Shown one piece after another: positions 51,231 through 59,727 of a DNA stretch of 64,000 nucleotides (position 1 is its first letter; each line of letters begins with the position of its first letter). Source of the DNA: Streptomyces echinatus. GTDB lineage: Bacteria > Actinomycetota > Actinomycetes > Streptomycetales > Streptomycetaceae. Where the stretch lies: contig NZ_JACHJK010000004.1 of NCBI RefSeq assembly GCF_014203595.1, positions 248,001-312,000 on the forward strand. The letters are read 5' to 3'. The notes under the pieces were generated by a model that saw only the letters and a list, made by a program, of their open reading frames with translations, was not told the DNA's origin and searched no databases. A program made the position numbers and the translations under genes.

Positions 51231-52934
51231 ATGAGCAGTGACGGGGGAGTCGGCCACGGGGCCGACGACACGACGAGTTTTGTTCTGCAACCGCCGAGAC
51301 CGCGGCCGGCCCCGGGCATCGAGCCGCACGCGACACCGGGCCCGGCAGCGCCGGCCGGGGTCCCCGGCCCCGCCGGGCCGGCCGCGCTCCCGGCCCGGAC
51401 GGCCTCCGCTCCGGCCCCGGCCGCCCCCGCCGGGGAACCGGGCGCCGGGCGGCTCGTCGCGGGCCGCTACCGGCTGCTCGCCAAGCTGGGGCACGGCGGC
51501 ATGGGCACCGTCTGGCGGGCCGAGGATGAGACGGTGGACCGTGAGGTCGCCGTCAAGGAACCCCGCCTGCCGGACCACCTTCCCGAGCGGGAACGGGCCA
51601 ACGCCTTCGAGCGCATGCGCCGCGAGGCCCGCGCCGCGGCCCGGCTCGACCACCCCGCGGTGGTGAACGTGCACGACGTCGCGGTCGTCGACGGCCGGCC
51701 GTGGATCGTGATGGAGCTGGTGCACGGCCGCACCCTCGGCAGCACGCTGCGGGACGGCACGCTGGACGCGCGGGAGGCGGCCCGGATCGGTCTGCAGGTA
51801 CTTGGCGCGCTGGAGGCGGCGCACGCCGCGGGTGTGCTGCACCGGGACGTCAAGCCCGACAACATCCTGCTGGGCCGGCACGACCGGGTGGTCCTCACGG
51901 ACTTCGGGATCGCTCAGATCGAGGGCGACACCCGGCTCACGGACACCGGCGGCTTCGTCGGCTCGCCCGAGTTCATCGCGCCGGAGCGGGTGCTCGGGCA
52001 GCGGCCCGGACCGGCGAGCGACCTGTGGTCGCTGGGCGTGGTGCTGTACCTGGCCACGGAGGGCGTGTCGCCGTTCCGGCGCAGCAACACGCCGGCCACC
52101 CTCCAGTCCGTCCTCAACGCCACCCCGGCCCCGCCCGCGTCCGCGTCCGGCCCGCTCGCCGAGGTCATCAACGGGCTGCTCCACAAGGATCCCGCGCACC
52201 GCCCGTCGGCGGACCGGGTCCGCACCCTGCTGCGGGCGGCGGCGAGCCCCCCGCCGCCGCCCCCCGCACCCACGGCGCCCCTGCCGTCCGGGCCCGCCCC
52301 GGCCGTCGCCCGCTCCCGCCGCCCGCGCCGTCTCGCCTGGACCGGTGCCGGCGCGGCGGTGGTCGCGGCGGCCGTCACCGCCTGCCTCGTCCTCGCCGGT
52401 CCCTCCGCCGGCCCGCTGCCCGACGGCTGGGCGAAGCGGCCGGAGAGCGGGATCGGCGCCACCCTCGCCGTCCCCGAGGGCTACCAGGTCACCCGGCCGG
52501 ACAAGGAGGACAGCGACCGGAACTGGGTGACGTACGCGGACTGGAGCGGCGGCATCTGGATCCGCCTGCACCTGGAGCGCCGGTCCGCGGACTACCCGGA
52601 CCGGATCAAGTCCAGTGCGCGGGCCCAGATGTACGACGACAACGAGAAGTTCAAGACCCAGGGCGACTACGACCTGGGCATGGCCAAGGCCACGAGGACG
52701 GTCCCGGACGCGGACGCCACCTACCACGGCCGGCAGGCCGCCGGGAACACGGTCGTCCATCCGTCGGACGACTCACCCGCGCGCCCCCGCGAACTGCGGA
52801 TCTTCTACTACCGCACCACGTCCGGGGACATGTACGAACTGGCGGTCGGCTACCCGGCCAAGGGCGACTTCACCGCCCGCGGCCGGGAGGTGGCGAAGGC
52901 GGCCGTCGCGAACCTGGAGATCACGAAGCCCTGA
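51231..52934 (+). CDS. membrane Ser/Thr protein kinase 5
   Basis: A 567-residue receptor kinase, 52 bp after kinase 4. It has a Pro/Ala-rich N-terminal extension of about 72 residues, then the catalytic domain (Gly loop GHGGMG, Lys109, HRDVKPDN, DFG, PEFIAPERVLG). A short transmembrane helix follows at about 370-393 (AAVVAAAVTACLVLAG). The extracellular part (GIGATLAVPEGYQVTRPDKED, YADWSGGIWIRLHLERR, LRIFYYRTTSGDMYELAVGYPA) is the same type of beta-rich sensor as its neighbours. It is convergent with the AraC gene that follows. Confidence 0.93.
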   Translation: MSSDGGVGHGADDTTSFVLQPPRPRPAPGIEPHATPGPAAPAGVPGPAGPAALPARTASAPAPAAPAGEPGAGRLVAGRYRLLAKLGHGGMGTVWRAEDETVDREVAVKEPRLPDHLPERERANAFERMRREARAAARLDHPAVVNVHDVAVVDGRPWIVMELVHGRTLGSTLRDGTLDAREAARIGLQVLGALEAAHAAGVLHRDVKPDNILLGRHDRVVLTDFGIAQIEGDTRLTDTGGFVGSPEFIAPERVLGQRPGPASDLWSLGVVLYLATEGVSPFRRSNTPATLQSVLNATPAPPASASGPLAEVINGLLHKDPAHRPSADRVRTLLRAAASPPPPPPAPTAPLPSGPAPAVARSRRPRRLAWTGAGAAVVAAAVTACLVLAGPSAGPLPDGWAKRPESGIGATLAVPEGYQVTRPDKEDSDRNWVTYADWSGGIWIRLHLERRSADYPDRIKSSARAQMYDDNEKFKTQGDYDLGMAKATRTVPDADATYHGRQAAGNTVVHPSDDSPARPRELRIFYYRTTSGDMYELAVGYPAKGDFTARGREVAKAAVANLEITKP

Positions 52935-53832
52935 GGCTCCGGTACCGGCCGGGGGTGGTCCCGAACTCCCGGTTGAAGGCGTGCGAGAGGGCGTACGGGC
53001 TGCCGTACCCCGTCTCCCGCGCCACCGCCGCGAGCGGCGCGTCCGTCGCGCGCAGCCGGGTCGCCGCGAGCATCAGCCGCCACCAGGTCAGGTACGCCAT
53101 CGGCGGACGGCCGACCAGAGCCGTGAACCGCCGGGCCAGCGTGGCCCGGGACACGCCCGCCTCGGCGGCCAGGCGGGCCGCCGTCCAGGGGGCCGCCGGA
53201 TCGGAGTGCAGGGCGCGCAGCGCGGCCGCCGTCACCGGGTCGCTCAGCGCCGCCGGCCAGGCGCCCGTCCCGGCCTCGGCCGTCCAGGCCCGGACCAGGT
53301 AGACCAGCAGCAGGTCCAGCAGGCTCGGCAGGGCGAGGCAGCCGCCCGCCCGGCGCTCCGCCAGCTCATGCGCCAGCAGGCCGACGGCCGCCTGCAGTTC
53401 CGGATGCCCGCCGGCCCGGTGGGGCAGATGCACCACCTGCGGCAGCTCCGCCAGCAGCGGGTGCGTACGGCTGCGGTCCAGCCGGTACTTGCCGCACAGC
53501 AGCTCCACCTCGGGGCCGGGCCCGGGACGCCGTACGTCCGTGTCCCGCACCTCCTCGAACGGCACCGCCCGGCGCAGCTCCGCCGCCCCGGCCGCCGCGT
53601 GCGCCAGTACGTGCCCGGCGCCGTGCGGAAGCAGCACCACGTCCCCCGGCCCCAGAGGCACCGGCGCGCCGCCCCCGTCCGTCACGAGCAGACAGGAGCC
53701 GCTCAGTACGACGTGGAAACCCGCGCCCTCGTACGGCGCCAGCCGGACGCACCAGGCGCCGGCGACGCGGAGCCGGCTGGAGGAGGGGCTGCCCACCCGG
53801 ACCGTGGAGATCGCATCGCTGACCACATCCAT
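52921..53832 (-). CDS. AraC-family regulator with cupin-like sensor
   Basis: A 303-residue AraC protein. The N-terminal sensor (1 to about 175) is the cupin type (WCVRLAPYEGAGFHVVLSGSCLLV, PLGPGDVVLLPHGAGHVL). The C-terminal double HTH (about 195-303) has WTAARLAAEAGVSRATLARRFTALVGRPPMAYLTWWRLMLAATRL and VARETGYGSPYALSHAFNREFGTTPGRYR. The start at 53832 (MDVVSDAIS) is set by homology to the sensor start; ATG 53868 would add 12 residues. It is divergent from the MBL-fold gene, with a 16-nt dyad (53863-53878) between them, so it probably regulates that gene. Confidence 0.9.
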   Translation of the reverse strand: MDVVSDAISTVRVGSPSSSRLRVAGAWCVRLAPYEGAGFHVVLSGSCLLVTDGGGAPVPLGPGDVVLLPHGAGHVLAHAAAGAAELRRAVPFEEVRDTDVRRPGPGPEVELLCGKYRLDRSRTHPLLAELPQVVHLPHRAGGHPELQAAVGLLAHELAERRAGGCLALPSLLDLLLVYLVRAWTAEAGTGAWPAALSDPVTAAALRALHSDPAAPWTAARLAAEAGVSRATLARRFTALVGRPPMAYLTWWRLMLAATRLRATDAPLAAVARETGYGSPYALSHAFNREFGTTPGRYRSLRAS

Positions 53833-53903
53833 GAGACGGCAGCGTATCGAAGAGAGCCGGTCGAGCATTGGAACGCTCAACCGGGGCTTCTAGCGTCCTC
53901 GGT

Positions 53904-54806
53904 ATGACCGATGACCACGTACAGAGTTTCCTGATCGGTGACGTCGAGGTGCTCCGCATCGTCGAGTGGCGGGGCCCGTACGCGCCGGCCGCCGATCTGG
54001 TGCCGGACTGCGGCCCCGACGTGTGGCGGGCCCACGCGGACGCGCTGGTGCCCGAGCACCTGGAGCCCGGCGGGGGCCGGGCCGTGGTGGCGCTCCAGAC
54101 CTGGGTGCTGCGCAGCGGCGGACGGACCGTGCTGGTCGACACCGGGGTCGGCAACGGGCGGGAGCGGCCCGGCAATCCGCTCTTCCACCGGCGCGAGGGC
54201 GACTTCCTGGGCCGGCTGGAGCGGGCGGGGATCCGGCCGCGGGACGTCGACGTCGTGATCAACACCCATCTGCACGCCGACCACGTCGGCTGGAACACCG
54301 TGGACGCCGACGGCGAGTGGGTGCCGGCCTTCCCGCGCGCCCGGTACCTCCTCCCGGCCGCCGACGACCGCCACTTCGGCCCGGCGGGCGGTTACGGAGG
54401 CGGCACCCGCCCGGTGGACCGGCTCGTCTACGAGGACAGCGTCGCGCCCGTGCACCGGGCAGGACAGACGGTGCTCTGGGAGGACACGCACCGGATCGAC
54501 GAGCACCTCGTGCTGGAGGCGGCGCCCGGCCACACCCCCGGCTCCGGCCTCCTGCGCGTCGAGTCCGGCGGCGAGCGGGCGGTGTTCGTCGGCGACCTGC
54601 TGCACAGCCCGGTGCAGATCCTGCGTCCGGAGTGCAGCAGCTGCTTCTGCCTCGACCCGGGGCAGGCGGCGCGGACCCGGGAACGGGTGCTGGAACGGGC
54701 GGCGGAGGAACGGGCGTTGGTGGTGCCCGCCCACTTCGGCGGGGCCGGGGCGGTGGAGGTGCGCAGGGCGTCGCACGGTTTCCGCCCGCACCGGTGGGCC
54801 GCCTGA
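53904..54806 (+). CDS. MBL-fold metallohydrolase
   Basis: A 300-residue metallo-beta-lactamase-fold hydrolase. The dizinc motif is THLHADHVGW (His122, His124, Asp126, His127). AAPGHTPGSGLL, VFVGDLLHSP and VVPAHFGG supply the further ligands. The N-terminal 75 residues (VEVLRIVEWRGPYAPAADLVPD, TWVLRSGGRTVLVDTGVGN) match the lactonase/quorum-quenching-like branch, but the substrate is unknown. The start follows a TAGCGT -10-like element by 10 bp. It is inserted, with the AraC gene, between kinases 5 and 6. Confidence 0.9.
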   Translation: MTDDHVQSFLIGDVEVLRIVEWRGPYAPAADLVPDCGPDVWRAHADALVPEHLEPGGGRAVVALQTWVLRSGGRTVLVDTGVGNGRERPGNPLFHRREGDFLGRLERAGIRPRDVDVVINTHLHADHVGWNTVDADGEWVPAFPRARYLLPAADDRHFGPAGGYGGGTRPVDRLVYEDSVAPVHRAGQTVLWEDTHRIDEHLVLEAAPGHTPGSGLLRVESGGERAVFVGDLLHSPVQILRPECSSCFCLDPGQAARTRERVLERAAEERALVVPAHFGGAGAVEVRRASHGFRPHRWAA

Positions 54807-54852
54807 CCGCCCCGCTTCGACAACGGCGTGGAGCGCACGGTACTCATGTGAC

Positions 54853-55935
54853 ATGACCGAAGACGGCGAACTCCCGCCCGACGCACGTCTGATCGGCGGC
54901 CGTTACCGGCTGGCCGGGCGCCTCGGGGCCGGGCCGACCGGGACCGTGTGGCGGGCCCGGGACGAGCAGGGGCAGGGGCGGCCGGTCGCCGTCAAGGAGC
55001 CGCTGCTGCCCGGGGATCCGGCCACCGACGAGGAGAGCCGGCGGATCGCGCACCGGCTCCACCACGAGGCCCGGGCCGCCACCCGGGTGCGGCACCCCTC
55101 GGCCGTGACGGTGTACGACGTCGTCACCGAGGCCGGAACCCCGTGGATCGTGATGGAGCTGGTGGCGGGCGAGTCCCTGCGCGAGGTGCTGCGGCGCGGG
55201 CCGCTCCCGGCCGCCGAGGCCGCGCGCATCGGACTCGCCGTGCTCGGTGCGCTGCGCGCCGCCCACGCCGTCGGGATCGTGCACCGGGACGTCCACCCGG
55301 CCAACGTCCTGCTGGAGTCGGGCACCGGACGCGTCGTCCTCACCGACTTCGGCATCGGCGACGGGCACGCGGAGGACGCCCCCGCCGGCTTCGTCGCCCC
55401 GGAGCGGGCGGCGGGCCCCGGCGCCGGTCCGGCCTCCGACCTGTGGTCCCTGGGTGCGCTGCTGCGCGCCGCCGTGGGGGACGCGGACCCCGGCTCGCTG
55501 GGCCCGCTGGGCCCGCTGCTGGACCGGCTGCGCGCCGACGAGCCCGCGGCCCGGCCCGGTCCGCACGAGGTCGCCGCCGTACTCGGTGACTACCTGGGCC
55601 TCGGCACCGTGGAGGACACGGATCCGGCGGACGCCGCCGAGCCGAAGGAGCCGGAGCCGACCGAGCGGGCGGGAGCGCGGCAGGCGGGGGAGACGATGGG
55701 GCCGAGGCGGGCGGGGGAGACGGTCGGGCCGGTGGGAGCGGGGGAGACGGTCGGATCGGGGCGGGCGGGGGAAGCGGTCGGACCGGCGGAAGGAAGCGAG
55801 CCGGCCGGACCGGCAGAGCCCGCCGAGCCGTCGTCGCGTCCGGCGGCGGCCCCCTTCCCCGCCCCCGGCGCCCGCCGCCGCACCCCTCTCGCCGCTCTCG
55901 GCCTGCTGCTCGCGAAAAAACCCGGAACCGACTGA
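54853..55935 (+). CDS. soluble Ser/Thr kinase homologue with altered catalytic loop
   Basis: A 360-residue kinase-like protein, the last of the array. The N-lobe is normal apart from GAGPTG for the glycine loop; Lys48 (VAVKE) is present. The catalytic loop reads HRDVHPAN (144-151), so the usual HRDxK lysine is His148. DFG (165-167) is intact, but the segment to VAPER (181-185) is only about 14 residues, shorter than usual. There is no transmembrane helix or outer domain; the C-terminus is a Glu/Gly/Pro-rich tail with four 9-residue AGETVGPxx repeats (278-313). Activity is uncertain. It starts 46 bp after the MBL gene. Confidence 0.88.
   Translation: MTEDGELPPDARLIGGRYRLAGRLGAGPTGTVWRARDEQGQGRPVAVKEPLLPGDPATDEESRRIAHRLHHEARAATRVRHPSAVTVYDVVTEAGTPWIVMELVAGESLREVLRRGPLPAAEAARIGLAVLGALRAAHAVGIVHRDVHPANVLLESGTGRVVLTDFGIGDGHAEDAPAGFVAPERAAGPGAGPASDLWSLGALLRAAVGDADPGSLGPLGPLLDRLRADEPAARPGPHEVAAVLGDYLGLGTVEDTDPADAAEPKEPEPTERAGARQAGETMGPRRAGETVGPVGAGETVGSGRAGEAVGPAEGSEPAGPAEPAEPSSRPAAAPFPAPGARRRTPLAALGLLLAKKPGTD
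55684..55791. repeat. 27-bp in-frame tandem repeat, four copies
   Basis: Units at 55684, 55711, 55738 and 55765, each beginning GCGGGGGA, encode AGETMGPRR, AGETVGPVG, AGETVGSGR and AGEAVGPAE in the tail of the soluble kinase homologue. Confidence 0.9.
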
Positions 55936-55966
55936 TCGCCACCCGGCCAACGCCCTGATCAGCGCA

Positions 55967-55996
55967 TTCTCTGCCAGTGATCACTGGCAGTATGTG
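55967..55996 (+). promoter_or_regulatory. promoter with perfect 20-bp palindromic operator upstream of SSADH
   Basis: CTGCCAGTGATCACTGGCAG (55971-55990) is a perfect palindrome. It fills the spacer between TTCTCT (55967-55972) and TATGTG (55991-55996), which are 18 bp apart. A repressor bound there would block transcription of the SSADH-GMC pair. The cognate regulator is not obvious in this window. Confidence 0.65.
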
Positions 55997-56062
55997 AGCA
56001 CTCGGTGAATCCGCGTTACCGACGGGTACACAAAGCCTGCGCTCCGGCATACCCTGCGCGTC

Positions 56063-57676
56063 ATGACGGACACGCAGGCCCCGGACATCGCCGGTACCAA
56101 CCCGCTCGCGCCCGCGCCCCAAGGCGCCCGCACCGCCGCCGACGTGGTCACCCCCGAGTTGGTGGCCCAGCTCACCAAGGGGGTCGTCGGCTCCGGCCGT
56201 ACCGCCAACCACACCCCGTTCACCGGCGAGAAACTGGCCGACCTGCCCGAGTCCACCCCGGAGGACGTCCGCAAGGCGTTCGAGGCGGCCCGCGCCGCCC
56301 AGGCCGTCTGGGCGAGGACCCCGGTACGGCAGCGGGCCGCCGTCCTGCTCCGCTTCCACGACCTGGTGCTGGAGCGGCAGGCCGAGATCCTCGACCTGAT
56401 CCAGCTGGAGACCGGCAAGGCCCGCCTGCACGCGCACGAGGAGGTGCAGGCCGTCGCCGTCGCGGCCCGCCACTACGGCCGCCGGGCCGCGACGTATCTG
56501 AGGCCCAAGCGGCACACGGGCGCCGTGCCGGCCCTGACGAAGGTCACCGAACTCCGGCACCCGCGCGGCGTCGTGGGCCAGATCGCCCCCTGGAACTACC
56601 CGCTGGAACTGTCCGTCGGCGACGCCCTGCCCGCCTTCGTCGCGGGCAACGCCGTGGTGATGAAGCCGGACACCGAGACCTGCCTCACCGCGCTGTGGGC
56701 GCGTGACCTGCTGATCGAGGCCGGACTGCCCGACGGCGTCTTCCAGGTCGTCCTCGGCGAGGGCCCGGTCGTCGGCCCGGAACTGGTCAAGCACGCCGAC
56801 TACGTCTCCTTCACCGGCTCCACCCGTACCGGCCGCGAGGTCGCCGTCGGCGCCGCCTCCCGCCTGGTCGGCGTCTCCCTCGAACTCGGCGGCAAGAACG
56901 CCATGCTGGTGCTGGACGACGCCGACATCGAGAAGGCCGCCGCCGGAGCCGTACGCGCCTGCTTCTCCTCGGCCGGCCAGCTCTGCATCTCCATCGAGCG
57001 GCTGTACGTCCACGAGTCCGTCGCCGACGCGTTCCTGGAGCGGTTCGCCGCCCGTACCCGGGCCATGCGGCTCGGCAACTCCCTCGCCTACGGCGCCGAC
57101 ATGGGCTCGCTGGTCGGCGAACGCCAGCTCAAGACCGTCGAACGGCATGTGCAGGAGGCCGTCGCCAAGGGCGCGAAGGTGATCGCGGGCGGAGTGGCCC
57201 GCCCCGACATCGGCCCCTACTTCTTCGAGCCCACCGTCCTGGACGGCGTCGAGACGTCCATGGCCGTGTGCGAGGAGGAGACCTTCGGCCCGGTCGTCTC
57301 GGTCTACCGCTTCAAGAGCGACGACGAAGCCGTCGAGCGGGCCAACGCCACGCCGTACGGCCTGAACGCGTCCGTGTGGACGAAGAGCGCCCGCCGCGGC
57401 CAGGACGTCGCCGCCGCCCTGCGCACCGGCACGGTCAACGTCAACGAGGGTTACGCACCCGCCTACGGCAGCGTCCAGTCCCCGATGGGCGGCATGAAGG
57501 ACTCCGGCCTCGGCCGCCGGCACGGCTCCGAGGGCATCCTCAAGTACACGGAGGCCCAGACGGTGGCCCGGCAGCGGCTGCTGCCGATGGCCCCGTCGCT
57601 GGGCATGGACGACGAGAAGTACGCCCGGTTCATGAGCACGAGCCTCCGGGTCATGAAGGCATTCCGGTTCCGCTAG
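56063..57676 (+). CDS. gabD: succinate-semialdehyde dehydrogenase (NADP+)
   Basis: A 537-residue aldehyde dehydrogenase that by homology oxidises succinate semialdehyde to succinate. It has APWNYPLELSVGDALPAFVAGNAVVMKPD (cofactor site), SFTGSTRTGREVA, VSLELGGKNAMLVLDD (catalytic Glu) and the nucleophile Cys308 in SSAGQLCISIERL. The C-terminal MGGMKDSGLGRRHGSEGILKYTE is typical of the actinobacterial SSADH group. The first 45 residues are a family-typical extension. It is 28 bp upstream of the GMC oxidoreductase and probably shares its operon. Confidence 0.92.
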   Translation: MTDTQAPDIAGTNPLAPAPQGARTAADVVTPELVAQLTKGVVGSGRTANHTPFTGEKLADLPESTPEDVRKAFEAARAAQAVWARTPVRQRAAVLLRFHDLVLERQAEILDLIQLETGKARLHAHEEVQAVAVAARHYGRRAATYLRPKRHTGAVPALTKVTELRHPRGVVGQIAPWNYPLELSVGDALPAFVAGNAVVMKPDTETCLTALWARDLLIEAGLPDGVFQVVLGEGPVVGPELVKHADYVSFTGSTRTGREVAVGAASRLVGVSLELGGKNAMLVLDDADIEKAAAGAVRACFSSAGQLCISIERLYVHESVADAFLERFAARTRAMRLGNSLAYGADMGSLVGERQLKTVERHVQEAVAKGAKVIAGGVARPDIGPYFFEPTVLDGVETSMAVCEEETFGPVVSVYRFKSDDEAVERANATPYGLNASVWTKSARRGQDVAAALRTGTVNVNEGYAPAYGSVQSPMGGMKDSGLGRRHGSEGILKYTEAQTVARQRLLPMAPSLGMDDEKYARFMSTSLRVMKAFRFR

Positions 57677-57704
57677 AAACACCCGTTCTCGACGAGGAGA
57701 GCAC

Positions 57705-59510
57705 GTGTCGCAGGAGAAGTCTGTCCAGACCCGGGACGAGGACGGGTACGACTACGACGTCATCGTGGTCGGATCGGGGTTCGGCGGCTCGGTCACGGCC
57801 CTGCGCCTGACCGAGAAGGGGTACAGGGTGGGCGTCCTGGAGGCCGGCCGCCGCTTCACCCGTGACGCCCTGCCGAAGAACTCCTGGGACCTCCGGAACT
57901 ACCTCTGGGCCCCGAAGCTCGGCATGTACGGCATCCAGCGCATCCACCTGCTGGGCAATGTGATGGTGCTGGCCGGCGCGGGAGTCGGCGGCGGCTCGCT
58001 GAACTACGCCAACACCCTCTACGTACCGCCCAAGGCCTTCTTCGACGACCCCCAGTGGCGGCACATCACCGACTGGCAGGAGGAGCTGAAGCCGTACTAC
58101 GACCAGGCCCGGCGCATGCTCGGGGTACGGCTCAACCCCACCATGACCCCGTCCGACGTCCACCTGAAGGCGGCGGCCGGGCGGATGGGCGTCGGCGACA
58201 CCTTCCACCTCGCCCCGGTGGGCGTCTTCTTCGGCGACGGCAAGGACGCCGACGGCACGGTGAAGGTCCGGCCCGGCGAGCAGGTGGACGACCCGTACTT
58301 CGGCGGGGCGGGGCCCGACCGGAAGGCCTGCACCGAGTGCGGCGAGTGCATGACCGGCTGCCGGCACGGCGCGAAGAACACCCTCAACGAGAACTACCTC
58401 TACCTGGCGGAGAAGGCGGGCGCGGTCGTCCACCCCATGACGACGGTCGTGTCCGTCACGGACGACTCGCGGGGCGGCTTCGCGGTGGCGACCCTGCCGA
58501 CCGACCGGAAGAAGAAGGGCGCGGGCCGGCTCTTCACCGCCCGCAGGATCGTCCTCGCGGCCGGCACCTACGGCACCCAGACCCTGTTGCACCGCATGAA
58601 GGCGAGCGGCCGGCTGCCGTACCTGTCCGGCCGGCTGGGCGATCTGACCCGCACCAACTCCGAGGCGCTGGTCGGCGCGCAGACCGACAACCGCCGCTAC
58701 CGCAGGGCGACCGGCGAGCCGAGGGCCGACTTCACGCGGGGCGTCGCCATCACGTCCTCGATCCACCCCGACGAGAGCACCCACATCGAGCCGGTCCGCT
58801 ACGGCAAGGGCTCCAACGCCATGGGTGGCCTGTCGATCCTCCAGGTGCCGTACGCGGAGGGCTCCTCGCGGGTGCTCGCCTGGCTGGCGAACGCGGCCCG
58901 GCACCCCGTGCTGGTCGCCCGCTCGCTGTCCAACCGGCGCTGGTCGGAGCGGACCATCATCGGCCTGGTCATGCAGTCCCTGGACAACTCGCTGACGACG
59001 TACCTGAAGCCCGGCGGCGTCGGCAAGGGCCTGCTCACCGCCCGGCAGGGACACGGCTCGCCGAACCCGAAGCAGATCAAGGCCGCGACCGAGGCCGCCT
59101 CGGCGCTCGCCGCCGAGATCAACGGCTTCGCCGGCAGCAACGTCGGAGAGCTGATGGGCACCCCGCTCACCGCGCACTTCCTGGGCGGCTGCCCCATCGG
59201 CGACACCCCGGAGACGGGCGTCATCGACCCGTACCACCGGCTCTACGGCCACCCCGGCATCTCGGTCGTGGACGGCGCCGCGGTCTCGGCGAACCTGGGC
59301 GTCAATCCCTCGCTCACGATCACCGCGCAGGCCGAGCGGGCGATGTCGTTCTGGCCGAACAAGGGCGAGGAGGACCCGCGCCCGGCACCGGAAGCGGTGT
59401 ACGAGCGGCTGAAGCCGGTGGAGCCGCAGGCCCCGGTGGTCCCGGCGGACGCGTTCGGCGCGCTGCGGCTGCCGTTCCTGGGGATGCCGGCGGTACCGCC
59501 GAAGAAGTGA
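57705..59510 (+). CDS. GMC-family FAD oxidoreductase (cholesterol-oxidase-like)
   Basis: A 601-residue flavoprotein. The FAD motif VIVVGSGFGGSVTALRLTEKGYRVGVLEAG is at 19-48, followed by AGAGVGGGSLNYANTLYVPP. A cysteine cluster CTECGECMTGC (Cys209, 212, 215, 219) precedes RHGAKNTLNENYLYLAEKAG; this order is known from actinobacterial ChoD-type enzymes. The C-terminal substrate/FAD domain has AHFLGGCPIG and GISVVDGAAVSANLGVNPSLTITAQAERA. The substrate may be a sterol or another alcohol. GAGGAG precedes the GTG start. The stop codon lies within a 23-bp repeat. Confidence 0.9.
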   Translation: MSQEKSVQTRDEDGYDYDVIVVGSGFGGSVTALRLTEKGYRVGVLEAGRRFTRDALPKNSWDLRNYLWAPKLGMYGIQRIHLLGNVMVLAGAGVGGGSLNYANTLYVPPKAFFDDPQWRHITDWQEELKPYYDQARRMLGVRLNPTMTPSDVHLKAAAGRMGVGDTFHLAPVGVFFGDGKDADGTVKVRPGEQVDDPYFGGAGPDRKACTECGECMTGCRHGAKNTLNENYLYLAEKAGAVVHPMTTVVSVTDDSRGGFAVATLPTDRKKKGAGRLFTARRIVLAAGTYGTQTLLHRMKASGRLPYLSGRLGDLTRTNSEALVGAQTDNRRYRRATGEPRADFTRGVAITSSIHPDESTHIEPVRYGKGSNAMGGLSILQVPYAEGSSRVLAWLANAARHPVLVARSLSNRRWSERTIIGLVMQSLDNSLTTYLKPGGVGKGLLTARQGHGSPNPKQIKAATEAASALAAEINGFAGSNVGELMGTPLTAHFLGGCPIGDTPETGVIDPYHRLYGHPGISVVDGAAVSANLGVNPSLTITAQAERAMSFWPNKGEEDPRPAPEAVYERLKPVEPQAPVVPADAFGALRLPFLGMPAVPPKK

Positions 59511-59572
59511 CCGGAACGGCACGGAAGCAGTGACCGGAACGGCACGGAAGCAGTGTCCGGAACGGCACAGAG
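59507..59572. repeat. 23-bp tandem repeat overlapping the GMC stop codon
   Basis: GTGACCGGAACGGCACGGAAGCA occurs at 59507-59529 and 59530-59552, with a diverged third copy from 59553. The first unit contains the TGA stop of the GMC gene. Confidence 0.85.
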
Positions 59573-59606
59573 GGACCTGCATCCCCCTCCGAAGGCAGGT
59601 CCCTCT
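59569..59606. terminator. terminator of the SSADH-GMC unit
   Basis: AGAGGGACCTGC pairs perfectly with GCAGGTCCCTCT (12 bp) across a 14-nt loop, followed by CGCCGTTTCTT, 58 bp after the GMC stop. Confidence 0.82.
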
Positions 59607-59680
59607 CGCCGTTTCTTGATCCGGCAGGTTTGATCGGCGAAAAGCGAGAAGGGTTGCTCCGGATACCCGGGAATTTTGCT

Positions 59681-59700
59681 GTGACGTGAGTCACGTCACG
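59681..59700. promoter_or_regulatory. Crp-like palindrome
   Basis: GTGACGTGA-G-TCACGTCAC is a perfect dyad, and TGTGA-N6-TCACG within it is one base from the Crp consensus TGTGA-N6-TCACA. It is 28 bp upstream of the isolated terminator and not directly upstream of any annotated gene. Confidence 0.5.
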
Positions 59701-59727
59701 GGGTGCCTGTCCGGCCCAGGGCATGAC

